Below are positions 1 to 6,112 of a stretch of DNA of 13,428 bases, piece after piece (within the stretch, counting starts at the first letter, position 1; each line of letters opens with the position of its first letter). The translations under genes and the position numbers were made by a program. The notes under the pieces were generated by a model. The model saw only the letters and a list, made by a program, of their open reading frames with translations, searched no databases and was not told where the DNA came from. The stretch covers positions 1 through 13,428 of the forward strand of contig JBKPNX010000163.1 in NCBI GenBank assembly GCA_046732855.1, written 5' to 3'. This stretch comes from JBKPNX01 sp046732855 (GTDB lineage Bacteria; Pseudomonadota; Alphaproteobacteria; Geminicoccales; Geminicoccaceae).

Positions 1-57
1 ACTTAGGCCAGTCCGGCCGATACCCCAGGAAACAGCGAGGCAACGGCGAGGCAACGA

Positions 58-369
58 ATGGTTGCGATTGCCCCCCCGCCGCCGCTATGCCGGGCCATGG
101 CTCTGCTGCGCCTGTTCGCCATCACCGACCCGTGGGGCGTCGAGTGCACCATCGGCTCGACCTGCGGCGCGCTGGGCGCATTGCGCGCGTACATCAACGA
201 GGGGTACGGCCGCCGCGCCTGCGAGGTCCGGCGCGGCGTCCTGTGGTTTCGCGACGCCGCCCAGCAGGCGGAGTGCGCGGGCCGTTGGCTGGTAGGCGAG
301 CAGCGCGTCAACGGCGAGCGGCCGCCAGCGGTCGCCATCGAGATTGCACCGCCGCTCGAGCCTGAGTGA
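58..369 (+). CDS. Hypothetical protein, 103 aa
   Basis: I do not recognise the family. The ATG is preceded by GAGG about eight bases upstream, a reasonable ribosome binding site. The protein opens with a proline run (PPPP) and then has a balanced core (DPWGVECTIGSTCGALGALR, then INEGYGRRACEVRRGVLWF) with mixed aromatic, acidic and cysteine residues, which looks more like real protein than a shadow frame. A start at the second Met (residue 14) is possible. No membrane segment or catalytic motif is visible. Its last 60 bases are overlapped on the other strand by another possible small ORF, so one of the two may be spurious. Confidence 0.4.
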   Translation: MVAIAPPPPLCRAMALLRLFAITDPWGVECTIGSTCGALGALRAYINEGYGRRACEVRRGVLWFRDAAQQAECAGRWLVGEQRVNGERPPAVAIEIAPPLEPE

Positions 370-502
370 AAGGGTGGGGCGAGCCGCCCGCGGTGACGAG
401 AGTCGCTGCCAGAGCCATCTCCGGCGCGCACCGGAGGACCGCCCGCCCCGAAGCCGCCTTGTGGAACTCCGCCCAGTTACGCGCGTCGTCGGCGGGCCGC
501 AA
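308..502 (-). CDS. Possible small hypothetical protein, 64 aa
   Basis: Not recognised. It would start at TTG (502) with no clear Shine-Dalgarno. The first 45 residues (for example ARNWAEFHKAASGRAVLRCA) have a natural-looking composition with W, F, H, D and E, whereas the tail is arginine and alanine rich. It lies 18 bases downstream of the minus-strand ORF at 521-751 and could be co-transcribed with it. Its 3' end runs antisense into the plus-strand ORF at 58-369. Support is composition and position only. Confidence 0.25.
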   Translation of the reverse strand: MRPADDARNWAEFHKAASGRAVLRCAPEMALAATLVTAGGSPHPFTQARAAVQSRWRPLAAARR

Positions 503-520
503 GGGAACGCCGGGCCGGCT

Positions 521-751
521 TCAGGCCGGGTCGGTGAGCAAGCGCACGACGGCGGCACAGAGCTTCAACGCGACGTGCGGCGCGATGTCGTGGCCGACCC
601 AGGTTCGGTAGCCGCAGCCGTTCTGGTCGGTCACCGTCAGCTCGAGCGCGGCAAGCTCGAAGTGGCTCACGATGCGCACCTCGGCGGCCTCTATCTCGAC
701 GATTGCCGTCTTGCGCCGCCGTGCGCGGCGCGTACCCTTCTGGTCAGCCAT
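521..751 (-). CDS. Small hypothetical protein, 76 aa, basic N-terminus
   Basis: Not recognised. I chose the ATG at 751 because the frame upstream of it (back to 799) is low-quality Pro/Gly sequence, while from MADQKGTRRARRRK onward the protein looks genuine. It has a very basic N-terminus, then an alternating strand-like region (TAIVEIEAAEVRIVSHFELA, ALELTVTDQNGCGYRTWVG) and a C-terminal helix (APHVALKLCAAVVRLLTD). This could be a small beta-plus-helix fold, perhaps nucleic-acid contacting through the basic arm. The Shine-Dalgarno is weak. Similar-sized orphan ORFs are common in phage-derived and accessory regions. Confidence 0.5.
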   Translation of the reverse strand: MADQKGTRRARRRKTAIVEIEAAEVRIVSHFELAALELTVTDQNGCGYRTWVGHDIAPHVALKLCAAVVRLLTDPA

Positions 752-851
752 TGGACTGTCCACACCAGTTCGATGGTCAGGGGCGGCCGGCCCGTTCACC
801 CGGTCCGGTCGTCCCGCCTCGCCTCGCGAGGCAGCCCGAGCATCGAGTGCC

Positions 852-3114
852 GACCTAGCCTTCTCGGCCGATGGCCGCCATCTGGCGGCGGTGCTGGGCG
901 GTGGTGCGGGCCTTCGGATCTATGACCGCGAGGCCGGCTGGGCCGAGGTGGCGCGCGACAGCGACTATGGCGATCACAGCTACGGCGCCGCCTTCGCGCC
1001 CGACCGCGCGGCTCGCGACCGCCAGCTACGATGGCAAGGTCCGGCTCTATGATCCCGCCTTCCGCTTAAAGAAGCAGGTGGCGGCACCCGGTGGCAGCCG
1101 GCCCTACGGCATCGCCTTCAGCCCGGATGGGCAACGCCTCGCGGTCGGCTATGACGATAGCACCGCGGTCGACCTGCTGGATGCGACGAGCCTCGCGACC
1201 TTGCCCGGCCCTGACACCGGCGGCATCGACAAGGGCGATCTGGGCACCGTTGCCTGGGTCGGCGGATGGCACGACGCTCTATGCCGGAGGCGGGTACGTC
1301 GACGGCTCGGGCGTTGCTCCGGTGCTCGCCTGGCCATCCAGCGGCAGCGGGCCGCCGCGCAGCCTGCCGGCGGGTCTCAACACCGTGATGGGCCTGAAGG
1401 GCCTGCCGGACGGCGGGTTGCTGGTCGCCTCCACGGACCCCTACCTCGCCGTGCTGGCGGCGGACGGCGAGGAGCGCTGGGCGCACCGCAGGCCACAGGC
1501 CGACTTCCGTGGCCAGCGCTTCACGCTCGGTGTCTCGCAGGACGGGAGCGTCGTCGACTTCGGCTACCCGGGCCAAGCGTGGGGAGACTTTGATGCCGCG
1601 ACCGGCCCCAATGCCCCGGCGCGGTTCGACCTCGCCGCACGGCGGCTGGAGATCGATCCCGCGCGAGGCCCTACAAAGGGCCCGGTGCAGGACGGCCTCG
1701 CGATCGAGCACTGGATCAACAGCGACGCCCCGACCCTCGACGGCCGGCCGCTGCGGCTGCGGCCGTATGAAATCTCCCGCAGCCTCGCGGTCCATCCCGA
1801 CGGCCGGCGCTTCGTGCTCGGCGCGGACTGGTGGCTCCGCGCCTACGACGCCGCCGGCGAGCTGTTGTGGCGGCAGCCCGTGCCCGCGACCGTGTGGGCG
1901 GTGAACGTCAGCGGCGACGGCCGGCTGGTCGTGGCGGCCTATGGCGACGGCACGATCCGCTGGCACCGGATGGACGACGGCCAGGAGCTGCTGGCGTTCT
2001 TCCCGATGGCCGACCGCAAGCGCTGGGTCGCCTGGACGCCGGAAGGCTACTATGCCTCCTCCCCGGGGGCCGCCGCCGTTCTCGGCTGGCATGTCAATCG
2101 CGGCTGGGACCAGAGCGCCGACTTCTACCCGATCACGGCCTATGGCGGGTTCTACCAGGCCAAGGCGCTGCCGCTGGTGCTTCAGCAGCTCGATGTCGCC
2201 CGGGCCCTGGGCCTGGCCAAGATCGCCTACGACCGCGAGCAGGTGCAGCAGGCTGTCAACAGCCGGGCGCCGCCCGGCGCGCAGCTGCACGTCCTGGCAG
2301 TCGGGATCAGCCAGTACGAGCATAGCGATCTCAAGCTCGATTTCGCCGACGACGATGCCCGCGAGCTCGCCAGCGCGCTGATCGGCCAGGAGGGCGCGCT
2401 CTATGCCAGGGTCAACGTTCAGGCGCTGACCGACGACAAGGCGACCCGGCGCGAGGTGGCGCGGGTCCTGCGCGGCATTCGCGACCACATGCAGGCGCAG
2501 CAGGGCGACGTGGTGGTGATCGGGTTCTCCGGCCACGGCGCCATCGCCGACGGGCGGTATTTCCTGCTGCCCTAGGATGTCGAGGTCGATGACGAATATG
2601 CCATTGCCGACACCGGCATCCCGATGGACGACCTGAAGCAGTCGCTGGCCCGGCTGGGCGAGCTCGGCAAGGTGCTGGTGCTGCTCGACGCCTGCCATTC
2701 GGGTAGCAGCATCGCCGGCACCAAGGACGGCTTGCCGCCCGACATCGAGACCGTGCGCAGCGAGCTCGCCGCTGCCGGCAACGGGGTGATCGTCCTGACC
2801 TCGTCGCAAGGCCAAGAGCTCTCGAAGGAGAACCCGGACTGGCAGCACGGCGCCTTCACGAAGGCTGTGCTCGAGGCGCTGATGGACACGGCCGACAGCG
2901 ACGGCGACCCCTGGCTCAACGTCACCGAGCTCGAAGCCTATGTCGAGCGCCGGGTGCACTCACCAACTTCGAACAACATCCGCAGATCGGCGTCATCGGC
3001 GAGCACCACTACTCGGCCAGACTGTTCGTCGCCGGACGGGAGCTGCGGCCGAGGCAGTGGCCATTGTGGAGCGCGGTTCTACGCCGATCACCGTCTCAGA
3101 CCTTGCCGGCGTGA
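852..3114 (+). pseudogene. WD40-repeat/caspase-family (peptidase C14) protein, broken
   Basis: The reconstructed product is an N-terminal beta-propeller followed by a caspase domain. Propeller strands show as LAFSADGRHLAAVLG, IAFSPDGQRLAVGYD, LYAGGGY, LAVHPDGRRFVLGADWWLRA and VNVSGDGRLVVAAYGDGTIR. A linker (WVAWTPEGYYASSPG) precedes the caspase domain, which keeps its catalytic dyad: His in VVVIGFSGHGA and Cys in VLLDACHSGSS. Four lesions break it. There is a frame change from frame 3 to 1 at 1005-1008, an extra G in the GGG at 1256-1258 (frame 1 to 2), an in-frame TAG at 2573-2575 where the family usually has an aromatic or His residue in LLPxDV, and a frame change at about 2956 (frame 2 to 1). 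The C-terminus (LTNFEQHPQIGVIGEHHYSA) continues in the last frame to TGA at 3112. The 5' end is also missing: relatives usually have one or more further WD40 repeats before LAFSADG, and no start codon or RBS is evident. Such proteins are thought to act as proteolytic effectors with a propeller scaffold. Confidence 0.85.
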
Positions 3115-3254
3115 TAGGCGGCTTTCGCGCATCCCGCCGCTTGGCGACCAGATGTCCGAGTTGGGGTCGCGAGCGGTCGAGAGGCGCCAAGGTCCTTGCG
3201 CAGCTGCGCGATTGCCGGCTCGGGCATCGGCGTGAGCTTTTGGGAGAAGCTCAT
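3096..3254 (-). CDS. Small ORF coupled to the prohead-protease-like gene, 52 aa
   Basis: Not recognised. The ATG (3254-3252) overlaps the TGA of the upstream protease-like gene as ATGA, a classic coupling junction, which is the main reason to believe it. The start MSFSQKLTPMPEPAIAQLRK looks plausible. The C-terminal half is Arg/Ala/Gly rich, and its end (3096-3114) runs antisense into the 3' end of the caspase pseudogene, so this may be the truncated head of a longer gene fused to unrelated DNA. In phages the gene after a prohead protease is usually the major capsid protein; nothing here identifies it as one. Confidence 0.35.
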   Translation of the reverse strand: MSFSQKLTPMPEPAIAQLRKDLGASRPLATPTRTSGRQAAGCAKAAYHAGKV

Positions 3255-3916
3255 GGATGCGGACACCTTGCGAGATAGCCGCCCATGTGCCGCATCACCC
3301 CAAGGCGCAGCGGATCGACTGCCGGTCGGCGAACGGTAATACCGGCCACCGACGGAGCTTGAGGTGGGTTGTGGCCTGCCGCGATGGCGGCTGCACGGCG
3401 CGGCGGCTTGGCGTCGACCGCCCGAATCACAGGGAAGCGCGCCCGCTCCGCGCATAGGTCATTGTGCAGCCCCCTGTCGAATTGCTCCGCCAGCGCTGCC
3501 AGGCGCGGCGGCAGGTAGGATTTGTCGCCCACGAGCCACACGCCGCCGGCCCAATAGGCGGGATCGCTGACTATCGAGACATCGAGCAGCATGGCGCGCT
3601 CGACAGTCACGAGGTCGCCGACCTTCGGGGTGGCGTGCGGCCGGAACTTGAAGGAACAGAAGTTCGCGCCGTAGCGGATCGCACCGATCGCCTGCCGCAC
3701 GTCCCGTCGCCTCTCATCTCGCTGTGCACTGAAACGGGCGCCGTGGCGGTCTTGGACAACGCGGGCGAAGCCCAGGATCGCGCCGGGCCGCGGGTCGTGC
3801 CCGAATACAAGCCGAGCGCTGGGATTGATGAACGCATTGGGCTCAAACTGCTCGCGGGCGGCGTCGAGATTCGCCACGTCATGCCAACAGAGCAGATAGC
3901 CGCGGAGCGCGAGCAC
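3251..3916 (-). CDS. HK97-type prohead protease-like protein (peptidase S78), 221 aa
   Basis: This family matures the capsid of tailed phages by cleaving scaffold and capsid proteins. The landmarks appear in order: GYLLCWHDV (residues 6-14), the PNAF motif (26-29), a catalytic-type His in VFGHD (His40), a strand LGFARVVQDRHGARF (48-62), a catalytic-type Ser in NFCSFKF (Ser88), and the closing motif LLDVSIVSDPAYWAGGVW (110-127), which matches the conserved L-x-E/D-V-S-I/L-V-x-x-PA-Y block. After residue 150 the protein becomes a basic Pro/Arg/Ala tail with no recognisable domain. The start is GTG, one base after the stop of the upstream ORF, and its TGA overlaps the next ATG. No portal, terminase or capsid gene is visible nearby, so it may be a prophage relic or a co-opted protease. 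Family assignment is by motif memory, not by search. Confidence 0.72.
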   Translation of the reverse strand: MLALRGYLLCWHDVANLDAAREQFEPNAFINPSARLVFGHDPRPGAILGFARVVQDRHGARFSAQRDERRRDVRQAIGAIRYGANFCSFKFRPHATPKVGDLVTVERAMLLDVSIVSDPAYWAGGVWLVGDKSYLPPRLAALAEQFDRGLHNDLCAERARFPVIRAVDAKPPRRAAAIAAGHNPPQAPSVAGITVRRPAVDPLRLGVMRHMGGYLARCPHP

Positions 3917-3917
3917 T

Positions 3918-4139
3918 TCAGGCGGCCTCGGCGGGGTAGACCATCGGTGCCACGATCACGTCGTTTTCGGCGCCTACTCGCCAGATCTCGCCGTGCTCGC
4001 CAACGTTATTGGCACGCAGGCGTAGGCGCCGCCCCAGCTGGGCGGCGACGAATTCGAGCGCCTGCTCGATCGTCCACGCCATGACCTCATACTGGCGTCC
4101 GCCTGGGACAGCCACGATCCACAGCGATGGTGCCTTCAT
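3918..4139 (-). CDS. Small hypothetical protein upstream of the prohead-protease-like gene, 73 aa
   Basis: Not recognised. The ATG at 4139 has GGAGAG about six bases upstream, which fixes this start over longer possibilities. The protein begins MKAPSLWIVAVPGGRQYEVM, then has an amphipathic helix (WTIEQALEFVAAQLGRRLRL) and an acidic strand-rich end (GEIWRVGAENDVIVAPMVYP), suggesting a compact alpha/beta domain. Its ATG overlaps the TGA of the ORF upstream (ATGA), and its TGA sits one base before the GTG of the protease-like gene, so it appears translationally coupled to both. It may partner or regulate the protease; that is inference from position only. Confidence 0.55.
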   Translation of the reverse strand: MKAPSLWIVAVPGGRQYEVMAWTIEQALEFVAAQLGRRLRLRANNVGEHGEIWRVGAENDVIVAPMVYPAEAA

Positions 4140-4267
4140 CGAGGTCTCTCCATAGAGACGAGCGAGCCCGGCAGGATCCAGATTGCGTGCATCTGACTGG
4201 CTTTGAGGCGCGCGATAGTCTGGGCGAGCTGCGCGAGCAGCATACCAATGGAGTCGGCGGCGATCAC
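4136..4267 (-). CDS. Very small coupled ORF, 43 aa
   Basis: Not recognised. It ends in the ATGA shared with the next gene. Two GTG starts are possible: 4273, with GAGG seven bases upstream, or 4267. I prefer 4267 because its GTGA overlaps the stop of a still smaller frame (4335-4264, 23 aa, starting MRLHAMLNPEIARLHE). The product is a helix-forming segment (SIGMLLAQLAQTIARLKASQ) followed by HAIWILPGSL. It could be a short helical adaptor or only a leader that couples translation. The repeated stop/start overlaps are the main evidence. Confidence 0.35.
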   Translation of the reverse strand: MIAADSIGMLLAQLAQTIARLKASQMHAIWILPGSLVSMERPR

Positions 4268-4534
4268 TGACACCGCCCCGCCTCGCGCTCGTGCAGGCGG
4301 GCAATCTCGGGATTCAGCATCGCGTGCAACCTCATGCTCACGGCGCGAGCGCCGGTGCGCCCGCGGCATTGGTGTCGAGGGGGGGTACGTGAGCCGCGCT
4401 TCGAAGGCGCGCCGGCTGAGATTGCGACGATGGTTCGGCTTGGCGAGGTCCCGTCGCAGTCGCGGGTGGCGTTGCACCGGGCCGCGACGAACAGAAATCT
4501 AGCTACCGCCCATCAGGGACACAAGGGGACCCGC

Positions 4535-5191
4535 CTAGTTACGGCCCCTTTCGGTGCCACTGTCCCACCAGCGCGGGAGATCGTCCGGCAGGCTCGCATT
4601 GAGCCAATCCATCTCGCCGCCCAAAGAGATCACGCTGACTGGCCGGATTGCTTTCCTGCCCATGGTCACGACAGGCGACCCCGACATGCCGGGCTTTATC
4701 GCGCTGGGCTCATACGGCACCCACTCTCCCTCAAGGTTCAGCATTCAGAGCGGATCAAGGCGTCGTGTCGGGCCGATCATGAACACCTCGGCGCGCGCCG
4801 CGACCAACGCCTCATAAGCCTGAGCCTTAGTGTAAAGCTCTTGACCATCCGGCGCTCCCAGGATGGCAATATCGGCGATGAGTTCGGCAAAACGGCACTC
4901 AGCGAAGATAGTCGGCTCAGCATCGAGCGCGCCCACTAGGTCGATGTAGGTGCACTCCCCGAGACCACGCGCCGGGTGGCACGATGGTAATTCAGGCAAG
5001 CAGTGCGCGGCCGTCAGGATCAATCGCTCACCTTCGCGGTCAACGATGAATCCTCGGCCATCGCCCACCTTTACAGCTGCTTCGGCCCACCTCACGGCAA
5101 GACAATCTGCCGCTCCAGGCAGGGCGGCGACAGACTGCCGTCCGACCGCCTGCTCCAGGAGCCCGAGACAGGGGATCTCGGCCGATCGCTG
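4535..5191 (-). pseudogene. Trypsin-like serine protease split by an in-frame TGA
   Basis: All three catalytic-triad motifs are visible in order on the minus strand: His in LILTAAHCLP, Asp in LIADIAILGAPD, and Ser in KPGMSGSPVV. The segment before the His (LAVRWAEAAVKVGDGRGFIV) is a typical first beta-barrel strand pair, and the C-terminus (LNASLPDDLPRWW) also fits the family as I remember it. A TGA at 4747-4745 interrupts the frame between Asp and Ser, with ATG directly after it (TGAATG). The frame is otherwise continuous, so a single CGA-to-TGA change could explain it. The start is unclear: the frame stays open back to 5602, but sequence upstream of about 5191 does not look coding and I see no good RBS. 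It is probably a pseudogene; reinitiation at the ATG giving two half-proteins is possible but less likely. Confidence 0.75.
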
Positions 5192-5631
5192 CAGCGGGCT
5201 TCCGCGAATGCCGCTTAGGGTCCACGACCAGCCGGCCTCACATGACAGGTCCGCTGTGCGGCCTAAGCAGACACAATGAACCAAACGGTTCGATCCCGGT
5301 TCACTCCGCCCGAGCGGGATTCTTTCAAACCCGTTCCCCCTCAGTGTCCTCCAAATCATTGAATTGCCCGAGCTTTCAACATCCGTACCAAAATGGCCGT
5401 GTTTCGGTTGCTTCGGAGAAAGTGAGCCGAGAGAGACGAAAAACGACCCGAAGTGGGCCCTCCAGCCTGTCCTCATGGTTCGGACCATTTGCCAGGAATG
5501 GCCGCAGTCTGCGGGTTTCCGACCGCTAATCGGGGGCGGAAAAAGAAAGTCCCGACTGGGCGTCTTGGCGGAGCGAGAGAGACTGTGGTCAAACCTTCTC
5601 AATGCGATATTTAAATGAGTTAGAATAACAT

Positions 5632-5680
5632 TTCATCTGATGGATTAGTGGAGAATACCTGATTCTCCGAGGTGCCCAGG
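5632..5680 (+). repeat. Diverged direct repeat, copy A
   Basis: This begins TTCATCTGATGGATTAGTGG and ends with AGGTGCCCAGG. It pairs with copy B at 5962-6010, exactly 330 bp downstream, with many substitutions and a one-base register change. Copy A contains a perfect 7-bp inverted repeat, GGAGAAT...ATTCTCC (5650-5656 and 5662-5668, loop ACCTG), that is not preserved in copy B. There is no T-run after it, so I do not call it a terminator. Confidence 0.55.
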
Positions 5681-5897
5681 CGGGGCCGGGCCTGCAAGAC
5701 CGGTTTTCGATCCGGATCTCAAGCAGGGCGGCGACACCAACATCGTGGTGCGCCGCGACCCCGCCACCGGCGAGATGACCCGCGTTCTCGTCCACCGCTG
5801 GTCCCGCCCGGACGCCCCTGCGGTCGCGCTGGCCGATGCTTTGAGCATGCGGGGAAGCCTGCAGGTTACGGCTCTGAGGGGGTTGGGCGGGCTGTAA
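5649..5897 (+). pseudogene. Unrecognised coding remnant A
   Basis: The frame opens after TAG (5646-5648), has no usable start codon, and ends at TAA (5895-5897). From about 5706 it reads as plausible protein: FDPDLKQGGDTNIVVRRDPA, then TGEMTRVLVHRWSRP and ADALSMRGSLQVTALRG. The part around IVVRRDPATGEMTR matches remnant B (VVVRHDSATGDPTR) at 6014-6112, so both derive from one gene family that I cannot name. Lack of a start and the short length suggest a C-terminal fragment of a lost gene. Confidence 0.35.
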
Positions 5898-5961
5898 GGC
5901 CTGCCCGGCTACCCGCCACTGTGGTCGAGCCCCTCAGTGTGAGATTTCAAAGGGTTGAGTA

Positions 5962-6010
5962 TTCATCTGCTGGACTAGTGGGAGATAACTGCTTTTTTAA
6001 GGTGCCCCAG
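5962..6010 (+). repeat. Diverged direct repeat, copy B
   Basis: This begins TTCATCTGCTGGACTAGTGG and ends AAGGTGCCCCAG. It is the partner of copy A at 5632-5680. In copy B the following coding-like remnant starts almost at once, while in copy A about 40 further bases intervene, so the two copies also differ by an indel. Confidence 0.55.
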
Positions 6011-6013
6011 TAG

Positions 6014-6112
6014 GGAGGCAAGATCACGGTCGTGGTGCGCCACGACTCCGCGACCGGAGATCCGACCCGCGAGAGCGCATTCGAGAGCGCGCCGTCCTAC
6101 GCGAATTTCTGA
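6014..6112 (+). pseudogene. Unrecognised coding remnant B, antisense to the GH3 3' end
   Basis: The frame follows a TAG (6011-6013) and ends at TGA (6110-6112). It reads GGKITVVVRHDSATGDPTRE and then SAFESAPSYANF, similar to remnant A over about 17 residues. It lies antisense to the last 30 or so codons of the beta-glucosidase frame, where that protein becomes unnaturally arginine rich. It has no start codon, so it is a fragment. Confidence 0.35.

Larger units (their letters stand above)
5192..6023. other. Stretch without an intact gene, containing remnants
   Basis: There is no convincing complete gene here. Bases 5192-5560 show no recognisable feature. Bases 5585-5660 are clearly richer in A and T than the surroundings. 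From 5632 onward there are two diverged copies of one sequence unit (listed separately), each followed by a short open coding-like fragment. Confidence 0.5.

Noticed and set aside
1118..2959. Minus-strand open frame of 613 codons
   Set aside because: Antisense to the WD40-caspase gene, whose propeller and catalytic motifs are unmistakable on the plus strand. It stays open only because of GC-rich codon use.
5281..5312. tRNA T-arm-like sequence (GGTTCGATCCCGG) that could be a tRNA-derived attachment site
   Set aside because: The flanks give only three paired bases, and no matching acceptor, D-arm or anticodon arm is found on either side, nor a second copy elsewhere in the window.
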